NCBI RefSeq assembly: GCF_030929605.1
Contig: NZ_JAVFVS010000012.1
Coordinates: 310,001 to 374,000 of the forward strand
DNA length: 64,000 nt
DNA from: Flavobacterium sp. LHD-80
GTDB taxonomy: Bacteria > Bacteroidota > Bacteroidia > Flavobacteriales > Flavobacteriaceae
Direction of reading: 5' to 3'
Shown one piece after another: positions 8,575 through 16,695 of the stretch; the stretch's first letter is position 1; the number at the start of each line of letters is the position of its first letter. The notes beneath the pieces were generated by a model. That model did not search any database. It was not told the origin of the DNA and was given only the letters and a program-made list of their open reading frames with translations. Both the position numbers and the translations under genes were made by a program.

Positions 8575-9030
8575 ATGACAAATACAGATGTAAACACAGA
8601 TGAAACCGTAAAAACTTTAAATGGATTAATTTCAATTCTTGAAGACGGAAAACTAGGATATACAAACGCTGCCGAACACGTAGAAAATCTAGCCATGAAA
8701 GCCGATTTTCTTGATTATGCACGCGAACGTGCTTTATTCATTGTAGAACTACAAGACGAAATCAACAAACTTGGTAAATCAACAGACACTTCTGGCGGAG
8801 GACCATTGGGCGCTCTACACCGCACTTGGATTGATATTAAATCATCATTTACAGGAGGCGACACTAAAGCAATTATCAACGCTTGTGTTACGGGTGAAGA
8901 AGCTGCAATCGAAAAATACAAAGCAGCACTCGAAGAAAATCATCTTGAACACAGTCAGGTTTACATTGTTTCAAAACAATTAAACAGTATTCAAAACACT
9001 TTATCACAAATTAAAATGAGAGCACTTTAA
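8575..9030 (+). CDS. DUF2383 / PA2169-family four-helix-bundle protein
   Basis: This 151-residue acidic cytoplasmic protein is of the DUF2383 (PA2169) family, which has a ferritin-like four-helix-bundle fold. Seen here are four helical segments, regularly spaced Glu/Asp and His residues (AAEHVE, ELQDEIN, GEEAAIEKY, EENHLEHSQ), and the conserved central GGGPLGALHRTWIDIKS. No enzymatic activity is established for the family, and homologues are often stress-associated. It is monocistronic, with a strong terminator downstream. Confidence 0.85.
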   Translation: MTNTDVNTDETVKTLNGLISILEDGKLGYTNAAEHVENLAMKADFLDYARERALFIVELQDEINKLGKSTDTSGGGPLGALHRTWIDIKSSFTGGDTKAIINACVTGEEAAIEKYKAALEENHLEHSQVYIVSKQLNSIQNTLSQIKMRAL

Positions 9031-9056
9031 TTTCATTAAAGCTTTTTATTTTAGAA

Positions 9057-9091
9057 AAACTGCCTAGTTTAAATAACTAGGCAGTTTTTTT
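9057..9091 (+). terminator. Terminator after the DUF2383 gene
   Basis: AAACTGCCTAGTT (9057-9069) pairs with AACTAGGCAGTTT (9075-9087) over a 5-nt loop, followed by T-rich sequence. Confidence 0.9.
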
Positions 9092-9161
9092 GTTTTTTGT
9101 TAAAACTGAGAAAGAATTCTTATTTTAGTCGCAACCAATTTCTAACCAAAAAAACCTTTTT

Positions 9162-9746
9162 ATGTCATTACACTATTTGGCTACTATTATTTTTGCAGCA
9201 TTATTTTCCTCTCATTCTCAAGCACAAACAACAGGTAAATTTATTAAAGCATCTATAGGTTACGGATCCAGCGCTTCATATTACATCGAAGATTATGGTA
9301 GTCAAGATGAAATAGATGTCATGGGAGGTGGCCTTTATCTTCAAGGCGAATATATTATTGGGTTAAAACCATGGTTTAGCATAAGACCGTACGCTGGAGC
9401 CATTTTTGAATCTGTTGATAAAGATCAAAATGTGCAAAATCAACCTCAATACAAAGTAACAACTAACGCCTTTTTAATGGGAGGAAAAGTTCGTATTTGT
9501 GCACCAATTCCATGGGTTGCTCCATTTATTGAAGGAGGCCTTGGAACTTCAATAGGTAAATTCGAAACCTTTACGCCAAACGTTAATTTTAATAAAAGTA
9601 CTATTTTAATGCATATCCCATTTAGTGTAGGACTAGCAATTGGCAGAAAAAATAGTCTAGAAATTGGAATTTCCGGTTACTTTCATCCAGCGGCAAAACA
9701 GTCTACGGCAATATTTGCTGTTGGGTATACTTTTCCTTTGAATTAA
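9162..9746 (+). CDS. Small outer-membrane beta-barrel protein
   Basis: This 194-residue exported protein has a signal peptide of about 21 residues ending QAQ. The rest alternates polar and hydrophobic residues with aromatic girdles, glycine turns and a terminal aromatic strand (FAVGYTFPLN), the pattern of an 8-stranded outer-membrane barrel of the OmpA/OmpW-like or 'porin family' type. A pair-rule of strands is visible from YGSSASYYI to FAVGYTF. No periplasmic OmpA domain follows. It is a single gene with no clear partners. The fold is inferred; the function is unknown. Confidence 0.75.
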   Translation: MSLHYLATIIFAALFSSHSQAQTTGKFIKASIGYGSSASYYIEDYGSQDEIDVMGGGLYLQGEYIIGLKPWFSIRPYAGAIFESVDKDQNVQNQPQYKVTTNAFLMGGKVRICAPIPWVAPFIEGGLGTSIGKFETFTPNVNFNKSTILMHIPFSVGLAIGRKNSLEIGISGYFHPAAKQSTAIFAVGYTFPLN

Positions 9747-9892
9747 TGTAAGCTTACTTTTTTCATTTATCATCATTCCATATTAAGTTAACAATTTCAA
9801 AAAAATCGCTTCATCACTAGCAAACTCGAATAATTTATTAGACCTTTGCACACTTTTTTTCGGGAATACCACAAAAGTCTAAAGTTTTAGAA

Positions 9893-11761
9893 ATGAAGAA
9901 GAAAATCGAAATATTAGCACCTGCTAGAGATTTAATTGGAGGAATCGCAGCCATAAACAGTGGTGCCGATGCTGTATATATTGGTGCGCCACAGTTTGGT
10001 GCACGTTCTAACGCCAACAACTCTATTGAAGATGTTGCTGAGCTTGTAAAATACGCACACTTATTTAACGCACAGGTTTTTGTGGTTATGAATACCATTT
10101 TGTACGATAACGAATTAGAAACGTGTCGCGCAATGATCTGGGAACTTTATGAAATTGGTGTCGATGCCTTGATCATTCAAGATATGGCGATTATGGAAAT
10201 GGAACTTCCTCCTATAGTACTTCACGCAAGCACGCAAGCTAATAATCGTGACGCCGATAAAATCAAATTCCTAAAAGATGCTGGAATCAAACGTGTCGTT
10301 TTAGCACGTGAATTAAACCTTCATCAAATTAAAACAATCTACGACGAAGCTGATGTTGAATTAGAGTTTTTCGTAACCGGAGCTTTATGTGTTTCTTTTA
10401 GTGGGAACTGTTATATGAGTGTGGCAAACGGAGAACGAAGCGCTAACCGTGGTTCTTGCGCTCAAAACTGCCGTTTACCATATAACTTAATCGACGGAAA
10501 CGGAGAAACTTTAATCAAAAACAGTCACTTACTTTCGATAAAAGATTTAGATGTTTCTGATCAAATTCCGAATTTAATTGAAGCCGGAATTGTTTCTTTC
10601 AAAATCGAAGGAAGATTAAAAGATGTAGCTTACGTTAAAAACAACGTTTCTTATTTACGTCAAAAATTAGACAGCTATTTAGAAGGAAGTGATAAATACA
10701 CAAAAGCTTCTTCTGGAAAATGTACGTATACTTTTGATTCTACTTTAAGCAGAACTTTCAATCGTGGTTATACCGATTATTTCGTAAACGAAAGACACGC
10801 TAGTATTGGTTCTTGGGAAAGTCCAAAATCAAAAGGTCAATATATTGGTAAATTAATCAGAACTGTTGGAAACGCTTACGAAATCGAAAACGGCGAATTG
10901 TTAAACAACGGTGACGGACTTTGCTTTATCAACGAAAATAACGAAGCTGACGGAATCTACGTAAACAAAGCCGAAAACGGAAAAGTTTATCCAAACGTTT
11001 TAAAAGAAATCAAAGACGGGACTTTCATTTACCGTAATAACGATATTGCTTTCATCAAAATTGTAGAAAGAGAAGACAGTGCGATCCGTAAAATCGGAAC
11101 GACTTTATTACTTACCGAAAACGAAAACGGTTTTGAATTAATCGCAACCGACGAAGACGGAAACGTAAGCACCGTTATTTTAGAACACTCAAAAGAGCAG
11201 ACAAAAACCGGCGAATCAATCGAAGAAAACATAAAAGTTCAACTGGCAAAAACAGGTTTTACGCCATACAGCGCCGACGAAATCAATATTATGTTTTCTC
11301 AAAACTGGTTCCTTCCAATTTCGAAAATCAACGAAATGAGAAGAACGGTTTACGAGCAATTATCAGAAATTCGTTTGGCAAATTACAAACGCGAAGAACA
11401 CCAATTGGTAAAAACGTCACATCCGTATCCTGAAACTAAATTGGATTTCATGTACAATGTTTCGAACAAAACGGCTCGTAAATTCTACGAACGTCACGGT
11501 GTTACTGAAATCGAAAAAGCATTCGAATTGCAATGGGATCCAGGAAAATCTCGTGTAATGACAACGAAATATTGCATCAAATACGAATTAAAAAAATGCC
11601 CGATTCACCAAAAAGACATTGTTGGCGTTAAGGTAAAAGAGCCATTAGTATTAAAACAAGGCGAGCTTGAATACAAACTAAAATTCAACTGCAAACCCTG
11701 CGAAATGGAAATCTGGGAAAAAGATGCTGAATTTGAAATTGAAGAAGATCATTTTCATTAA
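9893..11761 (+). CDS. Peptidase U32 family protein (RNA-hydroxylation type)
   Basis: This is a 622-residue U32-family protein. The family signature is intact: EFFVTGALC (Cys166), then GNCYMS (Cys173), then NRGSCAQNCRLPY (Cys189, Cys193). Well-studied relatives, TrhP (YegQ) and RlhA (YdcP) of E. coli, hydroxylate tRNA wobble uridine and 23S rRNA C2501 with prephenate-dependent chemistry, so an RNA modification role is more likely than proteolysis. The N-terminal TIM-barrel part is residues 1-~290. A C-terminal extension ends in a second Cys group (KYCIKYELKKCP and NCKPCEM), which may bind metal. It is monocistronic with a terminator. Which RNA is modified cannot be decided here. Confidence 0.88.
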   Translation: MKKKIEILAPARDLIGGIAAINSGADAVYIGAPQFGARSNANNSIEDVAELVKYAHLFNAQVFVVMNTILYDNELETCRAMIWELYEIGVDALIIQDMAIMEMELPPIVLHASTQANNRDADKIKFLKDAGIKRVVLARELNLHQIKTIYDEADVELEFFVTGALCVSFSGNCYMSVANGERSANRGSCAQNCRLPYNLIDGNGETLIKNSHLLSIKDLDVSDQIPNLIEAGIVSFKIEGRLKDVAYVKNNVSYLRQKLDSYLEGSDKYTKASSGKCTYTFDSTLSRTFNRGYTDYFVNERHASIGSWESPKSKGQYIGKLIRTVGNAYEIENGELLNNGDGLCFINENNEADGIYVNKAENGKVYPNVLKEIKDGTFIYRNNDIAFIKIVEREDSAIRKIGTTLLLTENENGFELIATDEDGNVSTVILEHSKEQTKTGESIEENIKVQLAKTGFTPYSADEINIMFSQNWFLPISKINEMRRTVYEQLSEIRLANYKREEHQLVKTSHPYPETKLDFMYNVSNKTARKFYERHGVTEIEKAFELQWDPGKSRVMTTKYCIKYELKKCPIHQKDIVGVKVKEPLVLKQGELEYKLKFNCKPCEMEIWEKDAEFEIEEDHFH

Positions 11762-11769
11762 TATACAAG

Positions 11770-11800
11770 CCGATACTTTTTAAAAGAAGTATCGGTTTTT
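11770..11800 (+). terminator. Terminator after the U32 gene
   Basis: CCGATACTT pairs with AAGTATCGG, followed by TTTTTTATTTT. Confidence 0.88.
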
Positions 11801-11803
11801 TAT

Positions 11804-11901
11804 TTTGGGCGTGTCCCGCCGAAAAGGCGGGTCGGGCTATCCGTTACAAGTCCTCGCACTTCCTTCGTCAGGCTGTGGGCTTTCCACTGCTATCCCTCAC
11901 A
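11804..11901 (-). repeat. Arm-hairpin dispersed repeat, copy B
   Basis: On the minus strand: GAGGGATAGCAGTGGAAAGC, a variable 35-nt middle, then CTTGTAACGGATAGCCCGAC. The arms match copies A, C, D and F closely. The middle pairs only partly (AGTCC/GGGCT, CAC/GTG). It lies immediately behind a terminator. Confidence 0.78.
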
Positions 11902-11958
11902 CGAACGGGTTAACAAGAACTTTTGCGTTCATAATTTCATTTCATATTTCCCTCAATC

Positions 11959-12060
11959 TTGTCATTCCGAGGAACGAGGAATCTCCACGAGTAGCTCCAC
12001 AAAGACTGGCTTATTGGAACGGAGTTACTTGTGGAGATTCCTCGTTCCTCGGAATGACAA
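11959..12060. repeat. 102-bp element with 30-bp perfect inverted ends, copy 1
   Basis: The left arm (11959-11988, starting TTGTCATTCCGAGGAACGAG) and right arm (12031-12060) are exact reverse complements. The 42-bp interior is shared, with point differences, with the copy at 54658-54759, which has the same total length. A start codon inside it opens only a spurious frame. The form is MITE- or hairpin-like. Confidence 0.88.
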
Positions 12061-12178
12061 ACTATGTGGTTACTTTATCTAAAAGGCAAATTAGTTATTA
12101 AATTAAATCGTCCAAATCTCCAAAATCTGCGTGAGAATAAGTTCCATTTATTTATCTTTACTCTTTAAATTAATTTAA

Positions 12179-12667
12179 ATGGAATCAAACAAAGACATTC
12201 AAAAATACTCAATCATTGCCGGGATTTTTGTGTGTGCTTTTTTTCCTTTTTTAATTTTTTCCGAAAGCTATTTCATTTTCCAGTGTATACAAATATGTAA
12301 TTTCGGTATGTTTTGGAATCCAATTTTCTGGGGAATCTTATTTCCATTATTTGTAGTTTTCCTATTCTGGAATACCGCTAAAAGAATAAGCCGATCATTA
12401 AATCAAATACATTATTTCAAAGCTTGTTCTCAATTTTCTTTTGGAGTAAGTTTAAAAATTATAACCGCTCTTTTTACAATATATATTGTTGGATTATTCG
12501 TAAACGGAACTTCATCAATATTTAACGTACAAATTCCTTATCAAATTTTATTTTCAATACTGATGATTTTATTTTTATCATTTGTATTAATGATTCTGAC
12601 TTTTATAAGCAGTTTACTGATTGTAAAAGCAAGCCAAAACACCCAATCTTTAAATCAAACAAAATGA
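12179..12667 (+). CDS. Small integral membrane protein, unknown function
   Basis: This 162-residue protein has four hydrophobic segments (about 9-30, 46-66, 88-108, 122-148) and short polar loops, so it should span the inner membrane four times. I do not recognise a family. It overlaps the start of purT by 4 nt (ATGA), so the two are co-translated, but a functional link is not implied. A near-consensus -7 box, TATCTTTA, lies about 27 bp before the ATG. Confidence 0.75.
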   Translation: MESNKDIQKYSIIAGIFVCAFFPFLIFSESYFIFQCIQICNFGMFWNPIFWGILFPLFVVFLFWNTAKRISRSLNQIHYFKACSQFSFGVSLKIITALFTIYIVGLFVNGTSSIFNVQIPYQILFSILMILFLSFVLMILTFISSLLIVKASQNTQSLNQTK

Positions 12668-13824
12668 AAATACTACTCCTAGGTTCAGGCGAATTAGGCA
12701 AAGAATTTGTCATTGCCGCACAACGAATCGGACAAACCATAATTGCAGTTGACAGTTACGAAAATGCGCCGGCAATGCAAGTTGCTCACGGTTTTGAAGT
12801 CATTAATATGCTAGACGGCGAAGCTCTTGATAGAATTGTAGCCAAGCACCAACCAGACTTTATAGTTCCTGAAATAGAAGCCATTCGCACCGAACGTTTT
12901 TACGATTACGAAAAACAAGGCATCACCGTTGTTCCTTCAGCGAAAGCGGCAAACTTCACCATGAATCGTAAAGCCATTCGTGATTTAGCCTCGAAAGAAC
13001 TTGGGCTAAGAACCGCAAAATATCAATACGCAACTTCAGCAGAAGAACTACAAAAAGCCGTTCAGGAAGTTGGAATTCCTTGTGTAGTAAAACCATTAAT
13101 GTCTTCATCTGGAAAAGGACAATCGACAATTAAAACAGAAAGCGATATCGAAAAAGCATGGCAATATGCCGTTGCAGGTTCGCGTGGTGATGTTATCGAA
13201 GTTATTGTAGAAGCTTTTGTCAATTTTGATTCGGAAATTACGCTTTTAACGATTACTCAAAATAATAACCCGACTTTATTTTGTGCTCCAATTGGTCACA
13301 GACAAGAAAGAGGCGATTATCAAGAAAGCTGGCAACCAGCTTTGGTTTCAGAAAAAGACTTGTACGAAGCACAGGATATGGCCGAAAAAATTACCGAAGC
13401 CCTTGGCGGAGCTGGACTTTTTGGTGTTGAATTTTTCCTTACTAAAGAAGGCGTTTATTTCTCTGAGCTTTCACCTCGTCCACACGATACTGGAATGGTA
13501 ACGTTGGCCGGAACACAGAATTTCAACGAATTCGAATTGCATTTGAGAGCCATTCTAAGTCTTCCTATTTTCGAAATTACTTTAGAAAAAGCCGGAGCAA
13601 GTGCCGTAATTTTAGCATCAGAAGATTCTGCAAATCCAACTTTCAGCGGAATCGAAAAAGTAGCCACTTTACCAAAAACTGATTTCAGGATTTTCGGCAA
13701 ACCTACTTCAAGACCGTACCGCCGAATGGGAGTTGTTTTAAGCCACGATTCACTTGCGACTCCAATTAGCGAAATAACAGAACGCGCCAAAGAAACGGCA
13801 AAATTAATAACTGTAAATTCATAG
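12664..13824 (+). CDS. purT: Formate-dependent phosphoribosylglycinamide formyltransferase 2
   Basis: PurT makes formyl-GAR from GAR, formate and ATP in purine synthesis, a folate-independent alternative to PurN. The 386-residue ATP-grasp enzyme shows the N-terminal LLLGSGELGKEF motif (residues 3-14), the ATP-grasp core with VVKPLMSSSGKGQS (about 140-153), and the metal/ATP segment FGVEFFLTKEGVYFSELSPR with PHDTGMVTL after it (about 258-287). The length is the family standard. It overlaps the preceding membrane gene by 4 nt and is followed 3 nt later by the DUF6370 gene, all probably one operon with the Crp/Fnr gene. Confidence 0.96.
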   Translation: MKILLLGSGELGKEFVIAAQRIGQTIIAVDSYENAPAMQVAHGFEVINMLDGEALDRIVAKHQPDFIVPEIEAIRTERFYDYEKQGITVVPSAKAANFTMNRKAIRDLASKELGLRTAKYQYATSAEELQKAVQEVGIPCVVKPLMSSSGKGQSTIKTESDIEKAWQYAVAGSRGDVIEVIVEAFVNFDSEITLLTITQNNNPTLFCAPIGHRQERGDYQESWQPALVSEKDLYEAQDMAEKITEALGGAGLFGVEFFLTKEGVYFSELSPRPHDTGMVTLAGTQNFNEFELHLRAILSLPIFEITLEKAGASAVILASEDSANPTFSGIEKVATLPKTDFRIFGKPTSRPYRRMGVVLSHDSLATPISEITERAKETAKLITVNS

Positions 13825-13827
13825 AAA

Positions 13828-14148
13828 ATGAAAAAACTTATATTCATGATTTTCCTTTTTATTGGGATTTCAACTCAGGCACAAGACAAAAAGAAATTTG
13901 ATAAACCAACAATTGTTGAAGCTTCATGCGGAGAATGCCAATTCGGGATGAAAGGTAAAAGTTGTGATTTAGCGGTTCGCATCGACGGAAAAAGCTATTT
14001 CGTTGATGGAACGACAATTCACGATCACGGAGACGCACACGCCGAAAAAGGGTTCTGCAATGCGATTAGTAAAGCTTTAGTTACTGGAGAAATTAAAGGA
14101 AACAGATTTAAAGCAACTTCATTTACCTTAATCGACGATAAAAAATAA
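13828..14148 (+). CDS. Secreted Cys/His-rich DUF6370-type protein
   Basis: This 106-residue protein has a signal peptide (about 1-18, ending TQAQ) and a small domain with EASCGECQFGMKGKSCDL, a THDHGDAHAEKGFC-like metal-binding-looking stretch and a final strand. The spacing CxxC-x8-C and three His residues suggest a periplasmic metal site or disulfides. It matches the DUF6370 family as I remember it; function unknown. Its stop overlaps the ATG of the Crp/Fnr gene by 1 nt, so the two are coupled. Confidence 0.7.
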   Translation: MKKLIFMIFLFIGISTQAQDKKKFDKPTIVEASCGECQFGMKGKSCDLAVRIDGKSYFVDGTTIHDHGDAHAEKGFCNAISKALVTGEIKGNRFKATSFTLIDDKK

Positions 14149-14723
14149 TGGCTTTAATTCTTGAAAACATTGCCAAACACGTTTCTCTGACACCAGAAGA
14201 ACAGGCGCTTTTTTTATCTAAACTGGAAACCAACACTTACAAAGCCAAAACGCTTTTATTAAATGCCGGCGAAGTTTGTAAACATTCCTATTTTGTGAAC
14301 TCAGGTATCCTAAGAAGTTTCAATATCAACGATAATATTGTAGAACACGTTCTTTCTTTTGCCTGCGAAGGCTGGTGGATGAGCGATATGTACAGTTTTT
14401 TTTCGCAAAAACCAGGACAGCTTTTTATTGAAGTTCTCGAAGAAGCTGAAGTTGTTTCGTTATCTAAAGAAAATCAAGAACAATTGTATCTTGAAATTCC
14501 AAAATTGGAACGCTTTTTCAGGATTTTAATTGAAAACTCTTTAGTTGCGAATCAACAGCGATTAATGGATAATTTGAGTTTACCTGCTGAAGAACGTTTC
14601 GATAAATTCACTAAGAAATATGGAACATTAGTTCATAAAGTTCCTCAAAAACAAATCGCTTCTTTCATTGGTGTAACACCCGAATTCTTCAGCAAAATGA
14701 AAGCACGTCTTTTGAAGAAATAG
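14148..14723 (+). CDS. Crp/Fnr-family transcriptional regulator
   Basis: This is a 191-residue regulator with an N-terminal cyclic-nucleotide-binding-like beta-barrel (about 20-120; KHSYFVNSGILRSF, FEGW-like region) and a C-terminal winged helix (about 145-191) with helix-turn-helix KQIASFIGVTPEFFSKMK. There is no Fnr-type Cys cluster. The bacteroidetal subgroup is common and its ligands are mostly unknown. It starts on the last base of the DUF6370 gene and ends the purT operon. A bulky inverted-repeat element and a terminator follow. Confidence 0.88.
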   Translation: MALILENIAKHVSLTPEEQALFLSKLETNTYKAKTLLLNAGEVCKHSYFVNSGILRSFNINDNIVEHVLSFACEGWWMSDMYSFFSQKPGQLFIEVLEEAEVVSLSKENQEQLYLEIPKLERFFRILIENSLVANQQRLMDNLSLPAEERFDKFTKKYGTLVHKVPQKQIASFIGVTPEFFSKMKARLLKK

Positions 14724-14730
14724 TTTTTTT

Positions 14731-14907
14731 GCCACAGATTTCACAGATTGAAAGGATTAAAAAAGGTTGCCACAAATTACACGAATTTTCACTAATTAAA
14801 TTTGTTTAAAAATAAAATTCGTGCGAATTCGTGTAATTCGTGGCGAAAAAAAATCCTTTTAATCTGTGACTCGAGCGATAGCGAACAGGCGAAGCAAATC
14901 TGTAGCG
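14731..14907. repeat. Nested inverted-repeat element of GCCACAGATTT type
   Basis: Outer arms (CACAGATT...GGATT at the left, AATCC...AATCTGTG at the right) enclose inner arms (GCCACAAATTACACGAATTTTCAC against GTGCGAATTCGTGTAATTCGTGGC, given here in prose as 14769-14792 and 14821-14844). The right outer arm is interrupted by a GC-richer insert (CGAGCGATAGCGAACAGGCG). A short relative lies at 53835-53869. Confidence 0.75.
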
Positions 14908-14914
14908 AAAAAAT

Positions 14915-14941
14915 AAAGCCAGTTCAATGAACTGGCTTTTC
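14915..14941. terminator. Bidirectional terminator between Crp/Fnr gene and aceA
   Basis: AAAGCCAGTT pairs with AACTGGCTTT around a CAATG loop, with T-runs on both strands. It separates two convergent genes. Confidence 0.85.
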
Positions 14942-14948
14942 TCTTGAA

Positions 14949-16229
14949 TTAAAATTGCTCAACCTCTGTAGAATGTTCCATTGCGGTTATTGCTGATTTT
15001 CCTAGCATTACTGTGTTTTGAACAGCGTCAAAATAAGAAGTTCCTACGAAAGCCTGGTGTTTTACGGCTCTGAATCCGTTTTTCTGCAAAGCGAATTCGC
15101 GTTCCTGCAATTCAGAATATCCTGCCATTCCGCGTTCTTTATACGCTTTAGACAATTCAAACATACTAGTATTCAATGCATGAAATCCTGCTAAAGTGAT
15201 GAATTGGAAACTATATCCCATTGCCGCCAAATCTTCCCTGAATGTTTCCATTTCAGCAACCGTTAATTTTGCAGCCCAATTGAAAGACGGAGAACAATTG
15301 TATGCCAGCATTTTATCTGGGAATTCTTTTTTAATTGCTTTTGCAAATTTTCTCGCATAATCTAAATCGGGATTACTAGTTTCCATCCAAATTAGATCGG
15401 CATAAGGCGCGTAGCTCAAACCTCTTGCAATTCCCTGATCAATTCCATTTTTAACATAGAAGAAACCTTCGGCAGTTTTTTCTCCTGTTAAAAACTTTCT
15501 ATCTCTTGGATCTGCGTCGCTCGTTAATAAATTAGCCGCATCAGCATCTGTTCTGGCAACAATTAAAGTTGAAACTCCCATTACATCTGAAGCCAAACGC
15601 GCCGCAATTAATTTATTAATCGCTTCCTGAGTTGGCACCAAAACTTTTCCGCCCAGATGCCCACATTTTTTAGCCGAACTTAATTGATCTTCAAAATGCA
15701 CTCCAGAAGCTCCGGCTTCAATCATCGACTTCATTAATTCGAAAGCATTTAGGTTTCCCCCAAAACCAGCTTCGGCATCAGCCACAATCGGAACCAGATA
15801 ATCTTTTTTATCTTCAATATTATTTACAGTCTGAATTTGATCAGCCCGCAGTAAAGCGTTGTTGATTTTTTTTACCACCATCGGAACGCTGTTTACCGGA
15901 TAAAGCGATTGATCAGGATACATTTCGCCTGCCAAATTTGCATCAGCAGCTACCTGCCATCCGCTTAAATAAATCGCTTCTAAACCTGCATCAACTTCCT
16001 GAATCGCCTGATTTCCAGTCAACGCCCCCAAACCCGCAACATAATCCTGACTTTTTAACTTTCTCCATAATTTCTCTGCACCTATTTTCGCAATAGAATG
16101 CTCAATTTTATAAGACCCTTGAAGCGTTACTACTTCACTCGCAGTGTAAGGACGTTCAACACCTTTCCATCTCGGGTTCGTGATCCAATCGTTAATCAAT
16201 TCCTGAATTCTGTCTTCTGTTGTTTTCAT
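14949..16229 (-). CDS. aceA: Isocitrate lyase
   Basis: Isocitrate lyase splits isocitrate into glyoxylate and succinate, the first step of the glyoxylate shunt that lets cells grow on acetate or fatty acids. The 426-residue protein has the catalytic KKCGHLGGKVL loop (about residues 186-196), the EDQ metal-site region before it, ARTDAD, and the NCSPSFNW substrate segment. It follows malate synthase (aceB) on the same strand after 466 bp that holds two copies of a structured repeat. A divergent RamB-like regulator gene lies beyond aceB and is the likely controller. Confidence 0.97.
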   Translation of the reverse strand: MKTTEDRIQELINDWITNPRWKGVERPYTASEVVTLQGSYKIEHSIAKIGAEKLWRKLKSQDYVAGLGALTGNQAIQEVDAGLEAIYLSGWQVAADANLAGEMYPDQSLYPVNSVPMVVKKINNALLRADQIQTVNNIEDKKDYLVPIVADAEAGFGGNLNAFELMKSMIEAGASGVHFEDQLSSAKKCGHLGGKVLVPTQEAINKLIAARLASDVMGVSTLIVARTDADAANLLTSDADPRDRKFLTGEKTAEGFFYVKNGIDQGIARGLSYAPYADLIWMETSNPDLDYARKFAKAIKKEFPDKMLAYNCSPSFNWAAKLTVAEMETFREDLAAMGYSFQFITLAGFHALNTSMFELSKAYKERGMAGYSELQEREFALQKNGFRAVKHQAFVGTSYFDAVQNTVMLGKSAITAMEHSTEVEQF

Positions 16230-16306
16230 AAATAGTATAGTTAAGTTGGTTAGTAAGTAATAGTGTTCAGTTCACAGTTAAAAGTGTTCAGTTTTTAACT
16301 GGAAGT

Positions 16307-16447
16307 TTTTTTTAAACACATAGAGACATAGTTATCCTTTGTGGTTAAAGGCGTTTCACTTATTTCAATGCACATAGCTATGTGTGAAAACTAGTTTTTC
16401 TTCTTCCTTTTTATTTAAAAACCAAAATCTATGTTTCTATGTGTTTA
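16307..16447. repeat. ~140-bp structured repeat, copy 1, in the aceB-aceA spacer
   Basis: The unit begins with T-run AAACACATAGAGACATAG, contains the 14-bp palindrome CACATAGCTATGTG (16371-16384), and ends CTATGTTTCTATGTGTTT, which pairs with its own beginning. A direct copy lies at 16548-16687. The whole unit can fold as one long interrupted hairpin. Confidence 0.85.
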
Positions 16448-16547
16448 CACAATTTAAGTCTAAGTTTGATTTTCATTGTATTTGCCTGATCTGCAAAATC
16501 TGCGGGAAAAAATTATCGCTCGCAGATTTGACAGATTGAGCAGATTT

Positions 16548-16687
16548 TTTTTTAACACATAGCACATAGTTATGCTTTGTGGTTAAAGACGTTTCACTTG
16601 TTTCAATACACATAGCTATGTGTGAAAAACTAGTTTTTTCCTTTTCCCTTTTTACAGAAAAATTAAAATCTATGTTTCTATGTGTTT
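16548..16687. repeat. ~140-bp structured repeat, copy 2, next to the aceB stop
   Basis: A direct copy of 16307-16447 with scattered substitutions and small indels; the palindrome CACATAGCTATGTG (16610-16623) and both ends are kept. Between the copies (16448-16547) is a further CTGCAAAATCTGCGGG / CGCAGATTTGACAGATTG inverted fragment. The 16230-16695 space holds no gene. Confidence 0.85.
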
Positions 16688-16695
16688 CAAATAAA

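Noticed and set aside
11805..12101. 98-codon open frame on the plus strand
   Set aside because: It reads through repeat copy B and the 102-bp element; it is a repeat artefact.
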